From Anaeromonas gelatinilytica (GTDB taxonomy: Bacteria > Bacillota > Clostridia > Tissierellales > SIT17), in the NCBI RefSeq assembly GCF_016820635.1, contig NZ_WSFU01000113.1, positions 1 to 45,248 on the forward strand: 45,248 nt of DNA, in the 5' to 3' direction. The notes under the pieces were generated by a model, which was not told the DNA's origin, searched no databases, and saw only the letters and a program-made list of their open reading frames with translations. Position 1 is the stretch's first letter; the number at the start of each line of letters is the position of its first letter. A program made the position numbers and the translations under genes. Of this stretch, positions 1 through 8,371 are shown one piece after another.

Positions 1-73
1 TTTTTTCATTATATAATTTTTTCCATGTCAACCTGTAATAATTTCTTTAATGCAACACTAAAATTTAACCCAG

Positions 74-2203
74 TTATTTTTTTAGTACTCTTAGTGAATT
101 TAGTACTGCTAATAATGCTACTCCAACATCAGCGAATACTGCTGACCACATAGAAGCTAATCCAATAGCTCCTAGGGATAATATTAATAGTTTAATTCCT
201 AATGCAAATATAATATTTTCGTAAACTATTTTTCTAGTTCTTTTAGCTATATTTATGGCATCTATGAATTTTTTTGGTTCATCTGTCATTAAAACTACAT
301 CAGCGGCTTCTATGGCTGCATCAGAACCAAGACCACCCATAGCGATACCAATATCAGCTCTTGCTAATACTGGAGCATCATTTATTCCATCTCCTATAAA
401 AGCTAGCTTACCTTTGGGTTTCTTTTTCTTATCTAATTTCTCTAATATTTCAACCTTACCATCAGGAAGTAAATCCGTATATACTTCATCAATACCTAAG
501 CTATATCCAACTTTTTCACCAACAGATTTATTATCTCCTGTCAGCATTACTGTCTTACTTATTCCTAAGTATTTAAGAGCTTTTAATGTATCCTTAGAAT
601 CTTCCTTGACTTCATCTGATATAATTATATGACCGATATAATTATTATCTACTGCTACATATATAATAGTACCGATGCTATCTGAATTATTTGTAGGTAT
701 ATTATTTTTCTTCATAAGTTTTTTGTTTCCAACTAATATTTCTTTATCTTCATATTTAACACTTATACCATGACCAGAGATTTCATTATAATCATTTATC
801 TTAGATTTATCTATGTCTTTGTCATAGGATTTTATAATAGCTTCAGCTATAGGATGGTTTGAGAAAATTTCACCATAGGCTGCAAATTTTAATAGTTCTT
901 CATTAGTATATCCATTATTAGTTACAATCTCAGTTACCTTAAATACACCCTTAGTAAGGGTTCCTGTTTTATCAAAGACAGCTATATCTACATCATTTAA
1001 TGCTTCTAGATAATTTCCACCTTTAACTAATACACCATTTTTAGATGCTGAACCTATACCTCCAAAGAATCCTAGGGGAATTGATACCACTAGAGCACAA
1101 GGACAGGATATAACTAAGAATATCAGACCTCTATAAAGCCAGTCACTAAAAGAAGCTCCTGGTAAAGTTAGTGGTGGAATTATAGTTAAAGCTAATGCTG
1201 AAAATACCACTACAGGGGTATAATATCTTGAAAATTTAGTCATAAGTTTTTCTGTAGGTGCTTTTTTACTACTAGCATTTTCCACTAAATTCAATACTTT
1301 AGACACGGTAGATTCACCAAAGTTCTTTGTTACTTCTATTGTTAGAACACCGTTTTTATTTATAAAGCCTCCTAGAACTTCCTTATTTTTTTTCACGGAT
1401 CTTGGGACTGATTCTCCAGTTAGAGCAGAAGTATCTACCATAGATTCTCCTTCTAATACTATACCGTCTAGAGGAATTTTTTCTCCTGGTTTTATTATTA
1501 TTTTATCTCCAATATTTACTTCTTCTGGAGATATCTTTTTGCTATCATTACCTATTACTAAATTAGCATAATCAGGACGAATATCCATTAGAGATTTAAT
1601 TGAATTTCTTGATTTATCTACAGCGATATCTTGGAACATTTCTCCTACTTCATAAAATAACATAACTGCTACTGCTTCTGGAAACTCTTGTATAGCAAAG
1701 GCTCCAAGTGTTGCTATAGACATTAAAAAATTTTCATCAAACACTTGACCTCGGGATATATTTTTAGCTGATTTTAATAATACATTTCCTCCTATAAGTA
1801 AATAACTTATTATGAATAATCCCAGTTCAATAGGAAAGGAGAAGTTGCCAATTATTGCTCCTAGAAATAGTATAATTCCTATGGAAAGTTTCCATATTTT
1901 TTTCTTACCAATAGCGTCAATTATGTTATATTCTTTTTTTATATCTACATCTATTTTCTTATTATCATCTTCTATATAAACTTCTACGTCTGGTTCATGC
2001 CTATTTATTATAGATATAGATTTATTCAACATGCTTTTTATATTATCCTTATTGCTAATCTCTATTTGCAATTTTCCAGTGGAGAAGTTTATGTTTGCTT
2101 CGTTTACAAATTCTAATTCACTTACTTCTTTTTCTATTTTAGCTCCACAATTTGTGCATACTAGTCCATTTAATTTAAGATTTTTTTTAATACATTTTTC
2201 CAT
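74..2203 (-). CDS. cadA: Heavy-metal P1B-type ATPase (Cd/Zn/Co/Pb exporter)
   Basis: This is a membrane ATPase that pumps divalent soft metals out of the cell, 709 residues, a normal length for the CadA/ZntA family. An N-terminal HMA metal-binding domain carries the CxxC pair at C16 and C19. Next come the transmembrane segments with the CPC metal site (about C367-P368-C369), the phosphorylation motif DKTGTLT (D about 411) and the hinge GDGINDAP near the C-terminus. The CPC motif and CxxC HMA fit either Cd/Zn/Pb or Cu transport, but the adjacent CadC-like repressor and overall similarity favour Cd/Zn. The gene lies about 20 bp downstream of the repressor and is clearly cotranscribed with it. 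The start has a GGGGG-type SD. Confidence 0.93.
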   Translation of the reverse strand: MEKCIKKNLKLNGLVCTNCGAKIEKEVSELEFVNEANINFSTGKLQIEISNKDNIKSMLNKSISIINRHEPDVEVYIEDDNKKIDVDIKKEYNIIDAIGKKKIWKLSIGIILFLGAIIGNFSFPIELGLFIISYLLIGGNVLLKSAKNISRGQVFDENFLMSIATLGAFAIQEFPEAVAVMLFYEVGEMFQDIAVDKSRNSIKSLMDIRPDYANLVIGNDSKKISPEEVNIGDKIIIKPGEKIPLDGIVLEGESMVDTSALTGESVPRSVKKNKEVLGGFINKNGVLTIEVTKNFGESTVSKVLNLVENASSKKAPTEKLMTKFSRYYTPVVVFSALALTIIPPLTLPGASFSDWLYRGLIFLVISCPCALVVSIPLGFFGGIGSASKNGVLVKGGNYLEALNDVDIAVFDKTGTLTKGVFKVTEIVTNNGYTNEELLKFAAYGEIFSNHPIAEAIIKSYDKDIDKSKINDYNEISGHGISVKYEDKEILVGNKKLMKKNNIPTNNSDSIGTIIYVAVDNNYIGHIIISDEVKEDSKDTLKALKYLGISKTVMLTGDNKSVGEKVGYSLGIDEVYTDLLPDGKVEILEKLDKKKKPKGKLAFIGDGINDAPVLARADIGIAMGGLGSDAAIEAADVVLMTDEPKKFIDAINIAKRTRKIVYENIIFALGIKLLILSLGAIGLASMWSAVFADVGVALLAVLNSLRVLKK

Positions 2204-2222
2204 TTATAATCCCCCTTCTTGC

Positions 2223-2585
2223 TTATTTCTTATGACAAATATGGTTAAATCCTTGATTCAAAATTTCATATATATGATGATCATCTAGTGAATAATAGAC
2301 TTCTCGACCTTCTCTTCTATATTTTACAACTCCATGATTTTTTAATGTTCTTAATTGATGAGAGATAGCCGATTGACTCATATTTAATAGTTCAGCTATA
2401 TCACATACACACATTTCTGTTTGAAGTAGAGCATATATGATTTTTATTCTAGTTGAATCACCAAATACTTTGAAAAATTCTGCTAGATCTAATAGACAAG
2501 TATCTTTTGGTAAGTTAGTCTTTGCTTTATTTACAATGTTTTCATGTACTTCATTACAATTACATACTTCTATGTCTTTATTCAT
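2223..2585 (-). CDS. cadC: ArsR/SmtB-family metal-sensing repressor, CadC-like
   Basis: This is a winged-helix metalloregulator that should release its operator when Cd, Pb or Zn binds, so inducing the downstream ATPase. From the chosen start it is 120 residues. N-terminal cysteines C8 and C10 and the helix motif MCVCD (C59 and C61) match the CadC alpha3N-type thiolate metal site. The HTH segment is MSQSAISHQLRTLKNHGVV. A reading frame opens 9 nt upstream at a GTG, but that GTG lies inside the SD GAGGTG (2592-2597), so the ATG at 2585 is preferred. It is the first gene of the minus-strand operon with the ATPase. Confidence 0.9.
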   Translation of the reverse strand: MNKDIEVCNCNEVHENIVNKAKTNLPKDTCLLDLAEFFKVFGDSTRIKIIYALLQTEMCVCDIAELLNMSQSAISHQLRTLKNHGVVKYRREGREVYYSLDDHHIYEILNQGFNHICHKK

Positions 2586-2616
2586 TAACATCACCTCTTA
2601 ATATAAATTATTAATC

Positions 2617-2636
2617 ATATGAGCAATTATTCATAT
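2617..2636. promoter_or_regulatory. Probable CadC/ArsR operator palindrome
   Basis: ATATGA (2617-2622) and TCATAT (2631-2636) form an inverted repeat with an 8-nt centre. This resembles the ATATGA(A/G)...TCATAT operators known for SmtB/CadC regulators. It overlaps the expected transcription start of the minus-strand promoter at 2641-2669, as expected for autorepression. Confidence 0.7.
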
Positions 2637-2640
2637 ATTA

Positions 2641-2669
2641 ATTATATACCACATGAAAATATATTTCAA
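2641..2669 (-). promoter_or_regulatory. SigA promoter of the cadC-cadA operon
   Basis: On the minus strand a -35 TTGAAA (2664-2669) is followed after exactly 17 bp by a -10 TATAAT (2641-2646). The predicted start, about 2634, lies in the CadC operator palindrome. Confidence 0.7.
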
Positions 2670-2706
2670 ACATAAAAGTATGTTAAAATATAAAAAGGTG
2701 ATTGTT

Positions 2707-5043
2707 ATGAATAATATAAAAATATCCATAAGAAATTTAGTAGAATTCATTTTGCGTTCTGGAGATATAGTATCCAGTTATATAGGGAAAAATAGAGCAA
2801 CAGAGGGTACTAGAATCCATACAATGATACAAAAGGAAATGGATGATAATTATACGCCAGAGGTGACTTTGAAAACTGAAGTTAAATTTGATGATTTAAC
2901 AGTAATGGTACAGGGAAGAGCCGATGGGATAATAAAGGAAGATGAGAAAATCATAATAGATGAGATAAAATCTGTAACTAAACCACTGGAAAAGGTTGAT
3001 GAGGATTATAATCCTCTCCATTGGGCTCAGGCGAAATGTTATGGATATATTTATGCTATTCAAAATAATTTAACAGAGATAGATATTCAACTTACATATT
3101 ATCAAATGGATACAGAGAAAACAAAGAGGATAAGAAAAACTTATAAATTAAAAGAATTAAAAAATTTTTTTAATAATTTAATGGATAAATATTATATTTG
3201 GGCAGATTTCAGTAGGAAATGGGTTGAAATTAGAGATATATCCATAAAGGAATTGAATTTTCCTTTTGATGATTATAGAGAAGGTCAGAGAAATTTAGCA
3301 GTGGGAGTATATAGGACAATAGATGAAGAAAAGAAATTATTTGCAGAGGCTCCCACAGGAATTGGAAAGACTATATCAACAGTATTTCCTTCGGTAAAGG
3401 CCATTGGTGAAAACAAAGGAGAAAAGATATTTTATCTTACAGCTAAGACTATAACTAGAAGTGTAGCTGAAGATACTTTTAGTATATTAAATAAAAAGGG
3501 ATTAAGATTTAAGACAATTACTTTGACTGCAAAGGATAAAATATGTTTTTGTGAAGAAACCAATTGTAATCCTGATGAATGTGAATATGCCAAGGGCCAT
3601 TTTGACAGAGTTAATGATGCTATCTATGATTTAATTATCCATGAGGACATTATTACTAGAGGAATTATAGAAGAATATGCTAAAAAGCATACTGTATGTC
3701 CTTTTGAGTTTTCCTTAGATATAAGTTTGTGGGTAGACTCTATCATATGTGATTACAATTATGTTTTTGATCCCAGGGCTCAATTGAAGAGATTTTTCAT
3801 GGAGGAAGAAAATAATTATATATTTTTAATTGATGAAACCCATAATCTAGTAGACAGATCAAGGGGGATGTTTTCTGCAGTATTATATAAGGATGTATTT
3901 TTATCTTTAAGAAGATTTTTCAAGGATAAGGAGCTGAAACTTGCTAAGGCTCTATCTAAACTAAATTCATTCATGCTTAAAATGAAAAAGGAATGTAATG
4001 AAGAGGGATATTATATTCAAAAAGAAGAGCCAGAAGATATATATTATCTTTTAAAGAAGTTTGTAAAGGAAGCCGATGAGTGGTTAACAGAGCATCAAAA
4101 GGAAGATGGACATCAGGAATTGCTGGAACTATATTTTGAAGTATTAGCCTTCATAAGGGTAGCAGAGGATTATGATGAAAGGTATGTGACATATGTAGAG
4201 ACTTATGGAAATAATGTTAAGATAAAATTATTTTGTTTAGATCCTTCATACCTATTATCTAAAACTTTAAAGCAAGGGAGAGCTTCTATATTTTTCTCTG
4301 CTACATTAAGTCCCATAGAGTATTATAAGGATATATTAGGAGGCAAGGATGAAGATAATATAATGGTATTGCCTTCACCTTTTGACAAAGATAATCTCAA
4401 ACTGATGATAGTAGATTCAGTATCTACCAAATACAAAAATAGGGAATTAAGCTATAATAGTATAGCTAGAATTATTTATTCTACTATAAATGGTAAGAAA
4501 GGCAATTATATGGTATTCTTTCCATCCTATAAATATATGAATGATGTATATGATACATTCATAGAGGAATATCCTGAAGTGAATACGATGATACAGGAAG
4601 TGGATATGTCAGAGGAAGAACGGGAGGAATTTCTCTATTCCTTTAAAGAAAATCCAGAGGAAACTCTAGTATCTTTTGCAGTGATGGGAGGGATATATTC
4701 AGAAGGGATAGATTTAAAAGGAGATAGATTATCAGGAGCAATAGTGGTAGGAGTAGGGCTCCCAATGATTTGCTTAGAGAGAAATATCATCAGAGACTAC
4801 TTCAATGAGGAAAATGGCTTGGGATATGAATATTCCTATATGTATCCAGGGATGAATAAAGTTCTTCAATCTTTAGGAAGGGTAATTCGTACAGAAAAGG
4901 ATAAAGGGGTAGTATGCTTAATAGACGAAAGATTCTCCTACAGTGGATACAAAAAGATATTCCCACCTCATTTAAGAAGAAATGTAAAGGTAAGAAGAAT
5001 AGATGATATAAATAGAATATTGAATATGTTTTGGGAGAAATAG
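2707..5043 (+). CDS. XPD/DinG-type Fe-S helicase with N-terminal Cas4-like nuclease domain
   Basis: This is a superfamily 2 DNA helicase of the XPD/DinG group, 778 residues. The N-terminal ~200 residues look like a PD-(D/E)XK domain (GRADG about 69-73, then DEIKS about 85-89). The helicase part has Walker A APTGIGKT (about 214-221) and four spaced cysteines for a 4Fe-4S cluster (about 280-292 and 330). It also has a DETH variant of the DEAH box (about 376) and motif VI QSLGRVIR (about 720). It probably acts in DNA repair or damage processing. The open frame reaches back to 2653, but the ATG at 2707 has AAGGTGA six bases upstream. It is transcribed divergently from cadC. Its physiological substrate cannot be told from sequence. 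Confidence 0.85.
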   Translation: MNNIKISIRNLVEFILRSGDIVSSYIGKNRATEGTRIHTMIQKEMDDNYTPEVTLKTEVKFDDLTVMVQGRADGIIKEDEKIIIDEIKSVTKPLEKVDEDYNPLHWAQAKCYGYIYAIQNNLTEIDIQLTYYQMDTEKTKRIRKTYKLKELKNFFNNLMDKYYIWADFSRKWVEIRDISIKELNFPFDDYREGQRNLAVGVYRTIDEEKKLFAEAPTGIGKTISTVFPSVKAIGENKGEKIFYLTAKTITRSVAEDTFSILNKKGLRFKTITLTAKDKICFCEETNCNPDECEYAKGHFDRVNDAIYDLIIHEDIITRGIIEEYAKKHTVCPFEFSLDISLWVDSIICDYNYVFDPRAQLKRFFMEEENNYIFLIDETHNLVDRSRGMFSAVLYKDVFLSLRRFFKDKELKLAKALSKLNSFMLKMKKECNEEGYYIQKEEPEDIYYLLKKFVKEADEWLTEHQKEDGHQELLELYFEVLAFIRVAEDYDERYVTYVETYGNNVKIKLFCLDPSYLLSKTLKQGRASIFFSATLSPIEYYKDILGGKDEDNIMVLPSPFDKDNLKLMIVDSVSTKYKNRELSYNSIARIIYSTINGKKGNYMVFFPSYKYMNDVYDTFIEEYPEVNTMIQEVDMSEEEREEFLYSFKENPEETLVSFAVMGGIYSEGIDLKGDRLSGAIVVGVGLPMICLERNIIRDYFNEENGLGYEYSYMYPGMNKVLQSLGRVIRTEKDKGVVCLIDERFSYSGYKKIFPPHLRRNVKVRRIDDINRILNMFWEK

Positions 5044-5214
5044 TCCATCTGAAGTATTTGGGATGGATTATTTCTATTATATAAGATAATTATCCATGTG
5101 AATAAAATATCAACAAAATGGTTTACAGAAAAAGCAAAAAGGCATATGATAATAATAAAGAACATTCTAATAATTTCGATATCAATAGAATCTTATACGG
5201 GGGTGTTGTAATAA

Positions 5215-5643
5215 TTGAATAAAAAAACTTGGACTATTGTAGTGGCTATAGTTTTGATAGTAGGACTATTTATCGGAGGAAGATATATATTAAAAGATAA
5301 TATCGAGGTTTCTAAAGAAAAACTTGAAGAATACCAAGAAATAACTAGGATTTTAGATGAATCTGTTGAATCCTATATTAAAAATAGCAAGTCTATGGGT
5401 GAAGTTCCTATCTTGCAGCAGTGGGCAATGTTAGACGAGATGTACTATAAGGATATTTTAATAAATCCTTGGAGCAAAGAGGAAAATGAAAGAAAGGATT
5501 TTCGGTATAAGATAAGGAAAATGGAAGAAGAAAAATATGAAACATTTTTAATTAATGATGATAATAATAAATATGTAGATAAGAAAACAGGAGAAATAAA
5601 AGAAATAGAAGAAGATGATCCTAAGATAATTTTAGTAAAATAA
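5215..5643 (+). CDS. Hypothetical membrane-anchored protein
   Basis: I do not recognise this 142-residue protein. Two lysines are followed by one hydrophobic segment (about residues 6-26), consistent with an N-terminal membrane anchor or uncleaved signal. The rest is charged (Glu/Lys-rich) and should face outside. The start is a TTG preceded by GGGGGTG (5199-5205), nine bases away. It stands alone between the helicase and the convergent cobT gene and ends just before a bidirectional terminator. Confidence 0.6.
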   Translation: MNKKTWTIVVAIVLIVGLFIGGRYILKDNIEVSKEKLEEYQEITRILDESVESYIKNSKSMGEVPILQQWAMLDEMYYKDILINPWSKEENERKDFRYKIRKMEEEKYETFLINDDNNKYVDKKTGEIKEIEEDDPKIILVK

Positions 5644-5651
5644 GATGATAA

Positions 5652-5680
5652 AGGGAGAACTTGAAAATTTAGTTCTCCCT
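5652..5680. terminator. Bidirectional terminator between convergent genes
   Basis: AGGGAGAACT (5652-5661) and AGTTCTCCCT (5671-5680) form a perfect 10-bp stem with a 9-nt loop. It sits 8 nt after the plus-strand stop codon and 7 nt before the stop of minus-strand cobT. Confidence 0.75.
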
Positions 5681-5687
5681 ATATACA

Positions 5688-6737
5688 TTAAATAGCTTTT
5701 ATTCCTGCTTCATCAAATGTTATCATTTCATTGTTCATAGATAATGCAGCATCAATTATATTGAAAGCTAATACTCCTCCACTTCCTTCTCCTAATCTCA
5801 TATTCATATCCAACATAGGTTTTAATCCTAGTAAATCAGAAGCATATTTTGCACCTTTTTCCATTGAACTATGGGAGGATATCAAATAATCTTTTACTTT
5901 AGGTTCAATGTTATATGCAATTAAAGCGGCTACAGTACATATAAAACCATCTAAAACTATAGGGATTCTATTAGCAGCACCTGCTAACATGATTCCAGTC
6001 ATACCTCCTATTTCTAATCCGCCTACCTTTGCTAATATATCGATAGGATCATCATTTTTAGGTTCATTTATTTCTATTGCTGTTCTAACACAATTTATCT
6101 TATTTTCTAATCTATCCATAGGTAGATTTGCTCCTACCCAAGTTATTTCTTTAGGTTCAATGCCCGATAGAGATGATAATATTGCAGCACTCGGTGTTGT
6201 GTTTCCAATACCGATTTCTCCGGTTGTTAAAATGTTTTTTCCCTTATTAATTTCTTCATTTGCTATTGTAATTCCTACTTCAATTGATTTGATTGCTTCA
6301 TTTCTGGTCATAGCTGGTCCTTTAGTAATATTGTTTGTACCATGTTTTATTTTTTTATTTATTATAGATTCATTATTTACTTTTCCATTTATACCAACAT
6401 CAACAACTACTACATCAGAATTTGTTTGTTTAGCCATAGCACATACTCCAGTGACTCCTTGTGTCATACCAATAGCTTGTTTTAAAGTGACTTCTTTTGG
6501 TGCAGCTGCAACCCCTTCTTCACATACTCCATGGTCACCTGCCATTACTATTACTGCTTTATTATCTGCTTTTGGATAAATGTTACCTGTTATTCCTGCT
6601 AATTTAACGACTATTTCTTCTAGTTTTCCTAAACTTCCAATAGGTTTTACTAAACTATCAACTCTCTCTTTAGATTTTTTCATTGCCTCTTTATTAAGTG
6701 GTTCAATTTTTTTGATAGTTTCTTTTAATAATTGCAT
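5688..6737 (-). CDS. cobT: Nicotinate-nucleotide:dimethylbenzimidazole phosphoribosyltransferase
   Basis: CobT makes alpha-ribazole 5'-phosphate from nicotinate mononucleotide and dimethylbenzimidazole, the lower-ligand step of cobalamin assembly. At 349 residues it has the usual family length. It contains the conserved GDHGVCEEG segment near residue 70 and the C-terminal LGEGSGG motif (about 312-318) with the catalytic glutamate. The SD AAAGGAG lies ten bases before the ATG. No other cobalamin gene is nearby, so this looks like a stand-alone gene, controlled by the riboswitch and terminator upstream. It could serve salvage or lower-ligand exchange rather than full synthesis. Confidence 0.93.
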   Translation of the reverse strand: MQLLKETIKKIEPLNKEAMKKSKERVDSLVKPIGSLGKLEEIVVKLAGITGNIYPKADNKAVIVMAGDHGVCEEGVAAAPKEVTLKQAIGMTQGVTGVCAMAKQTNSDVVVVDVGINGKVNNESIINKKIKHGTNNITKGPAMTRNEAIKSIEVGITIANEEINKGKNILTTGEIGIGNTTPSAAILSSLSGIEPKEITWVGANLPMDRLENKINCVRTAIEINEPKNDDPIDILAKVGGLEIGGMTGIMLAGAANRIPIVLDGFICTVAALIAYNIEPKVKDYLISSHSSMEKGAKYASDLLGLKPMLDMNMRLGEGSGGVLAFNIIDAALSMNNEMITFDEAGIKAI

Positions 6738-6780
6738 TTTTATAACTCCTTTCAGATATTTAAATTTATTTAAATAAAAG

Positions 6781-6826
6781 AAAGTCTGTAGTCTATTTAT
6801 AATATTATAAATAGACTACAGACTTT
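6781..6826 (-). terminator. Perfect 46-nt palindrome: riboswitch expression-platform terminator
   Basis: All 46 bases form one perfect inverted repeat (arms AAAGTCTGTAGTC and GACTACAGACTTT at the ends). On the minus strand it is followed by CTTTTATTTAAATAAA. It lies between the cobalamin aptamer and the cobT SD, where the riboswitch would control termination. Confidence 0.75.
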
Positions 6827-6856
6827 GCCATTATCCATAGAAATTATATATAAATT

Positions 6857-7010
6857 ATAGGCAGGTCTCCTGACTTAGATTCATAGTATTTGTATATCTT
6901 CCCAAGCTAGACTCAGTGATATTCATACAATACTCATCATTACAGTGATGGGATCGTTGAAGACTTTCACTTCATTCTCTATTCTTCTTAATTTAAAATT
7001 AAGACACCTA
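6857..7010 (-). ncRNA. Cobalamin riboswitch (B12 element)
   Basis: On the minus strand the conserved B12 box AGTCAGGAGACCTGCC occupies 6860-6875. Upstream are GGGAAG, CACTG, the ATCCCATCACTGTAATGATG core and AATAGAGAATGAAGTGAAAG, in the order of the cobalamin aptamer. It should bind adenosylcobalamin (or a related corrinoid) and switch off cobT through the terminator at 6781-6826. Confidence 0.92.
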
Positions 7011-7248
7011 TAACTATTTTTTATTTTTATAAAATAATTATAACAATGGATATTATATTTGTAAATAATATATTTTATTTATTTAGACAATTGATTTATA
7101 TAGGAATCTTAAGCTTGTTACTTTAGTGATGGAAGGCTTACGAGGATGATTTAGAACTATTCTTATACAAAAAAAGGTATATGGGAATATATCTAGAATA
7201 TATATGGAGTATAAATATTAAGAGTATCTAATATATTGGAGGATATGT
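7011..7248. other. AT-rich intergenic stretch before the lipoprotein gene
   Basis: I see no gene here. It contains the divergent promoters that must serve the cobT riboswitch and the lipoprotein. It also has an 18-base word (7142-7159) that recurs exactly at 8011-8028 inside the lipoprotein gene. An SD (GGAGG) precedes the ATG at 7249. Confidence 0.4.
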
Positions 7249-8073
7249 ATGAATAAAAAGTTATTTATTATATTTATATTTAGCATATTTATATTAGCTT
7301 CAGGGTGTAGCCAATATGGTAATTTTCAAGGGCCATTAAAAAACAGTTATTTTCAAGACTTAGAAAATATAGTTTTATATAAAGATATAAATTATAAGAA
7401 GGTATCTGATAATGATAATATGGATGAAATTGTATCTATATTAGAAAAAATAGAAGGGGAAAAAATTGATATATCTACGCTTAAAGAAAGTGATTTTATA
7501 GATATCCCTTTAAAGATAGAGTTTAATTATAAGGATGATGATAATAAGAATAAGTCTATATCATTTGTAGAGGATAAAATGCTCTATGAAGATAATTGGT
7601 ATAAAGTAGATATAGATACAGAGAAATTATATGATGATATAGATTCTAAAGAAAAAATTGATAGTAATGGAAAAGTAGCTAAACTAATGGGAGAGGCAAG
7701 AAAAGAATTAAGTAAAGAAGATGCATTAATAGGAAAGTGGAAATATAATTATAATGATGGTTCTATTACTATTATTGAAATTACTAATGATGAAATAGTC
7801 CAAGAGGGTAGGAAATTTAAATATAAAATAAATGATTATACAGAAAACGAAATACATTTAACTGTCTATTCTAAAAATGGTTTTATTGACAAAGGCAACA
7901 AGTTATTTCATATGCATATATTGTTAGATGAAAATAATACTAATATGATTATAAATAAAGAAATGGTAGGTAATGAAATCACCTATAAAAACAATCTAAT
8001 TTTTATAAATGAGGATGATTTAGAACTAGGTAATTTTGAATCATTTTTCTTTATAGAAAATAGAGAAAAATAA
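7249..8073 (+). CDS. Hypothetical lipoprotein
   Basis: This is a 274-residue secreted protein of unknown role. The N-terminus is a classical lipoprotein signal: MNKK, a hydrophobic stretch, and lipobox LASGC with the modified cysteine at C20. The middle is highly charged. Residues about 160-215 (GKWKYNYNDGSITIIEIT...) resemble lipocalin-like beta-barrel domains found in many clostridial lipoproteins, but the match is loose. It is monocistronic and upstream of the pyr operon with its own promoter in between. Confidence 0.75.
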   Translation: MNKKLFIIFIFSIFILASGCSQYGNFQGPLKNSYFQDLENIVLYKDINYKKVSDNDNMDEIVSILEKIEGEKIDISTLKESDFIDIPLKIEFNYKDDDNKNKSISFVEDKMLYEDNWYKVDIDTEKLYDDIDSKEKIDSNGKVAKLMGEARKELSKEDALIGKWKYNYNDGSITIIEITNDEIVQEGRKFKYKINDYTENEIHLTVYSKNGFIDKGNKLFHMHILLDENNTNMIINKEMVGNEITYKNNLIFINEDDLELGNFESFFFIENREK

Positions 8074-8158
8074 TGATAAGAGTCTTTAAGAAGACAAACT
8101 CAAATAATAATAGACTCAATAACTATGTATGACTATGAATTTAGATAGAAATAATTAA

Positions 8159-8187
8159 TTGACAAAGAGTTCAAATAATAGTAAACT
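8159..8187 (+). promoter_or_regulatory. SigA promoter of the pyr operon
   Basis: A perfect -35 TTGACA (8159-8164) is followed after 17 bp by TAAACT (8182-8187). The predicted transcript starts about 8194, just before the first PyrR-type loop. Confidence 0.65.
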
Positions 8188-8204
8188 TATTACAAGTGTA
8201 AAGG

Positions 8205-8239
8205 TATCTTTAAATTGATCCAGAGAGATCAAGAAGGTA
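8205..8239 (+). promoter_or_regulatory. PyrR-binding loop 1 (anti-antiterminator)
   Basis: The conserved core CCAGAGAGATCAAGAAGG is present. The upper stem is TTGATC (8215-8220) with GATCAA (8227-8232), closing the loop CAGAGA. The lower stem is TATCTT (8205-8210) with AAGGTA (8234-8239). AGAAGG (8232-8237) could instead pair with CCTTCT (8288-8293), giving an antiterminator that excludes the terminator. UMP-bound PyrR would stabilise the loop and favour termination. Confidence 0.82.
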
Positions 8240-8287
8240 ATTAAATCGGATAAGTGTATAATTCTGCGGAATTATTATGTCTATTTG

Positions 8288-8318
8288 CCTTCTCAAGATA
8301 TCTTGAGAAGGTTTTTTT
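8288..8318 (+). terminator. Attenuator terminator of the pyr operon
   Basis: A perfect 24-nt palindrome (8288-8311, CCTTCTCAAGAT / ATCTTGAGAAGG) is followed directly by seven T (8312-8318). It lies between the two PyrR loops and ahead of pyrB. Confidence 0.88.
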
Positions 8319-8330
8319 GATACCTAGACA

Positions 8331-8364
8331 CCTTTAAAATAGTCCAGAGAGGCTAAGAAGGAGG
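8331..8364 (+). promoter_or_regulatory. PyrR-binding loop 2 overlapping the pyrB SD
   Basis: AGTCCAGAGAGGCTAAGAAGG (core at 8341-8361) is a close match to the PyrR loop consensus. The upper stem is TAGTC (8340-8344) with GGCTA (8351-8355). The lower stem is CCTT (8331-8334) with AAGG. The 3' lower arm runs into AAGGAGG (8358-8364), the pyrB Shine-Dalgarno, so PyrR binding could block translation. No second terminator follows. Confidence 0.78.
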
Positions 8365-8371
8365 AATGTAA

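Noticed and set aside
1-73. Possible promoter TTGACA...TATAAT on the minus strand at the left edge
   Set aside because: The spacer is about 12 bp, too short for a SigA promoter, and no gene start is visible before the window ends.
5908-6579. 223-codon plus-strand frame opposite cobT
   Set aside because: It lies entirely over the cobT coding region, has no SD and encodes a low-complexity hydrophobic sequence.
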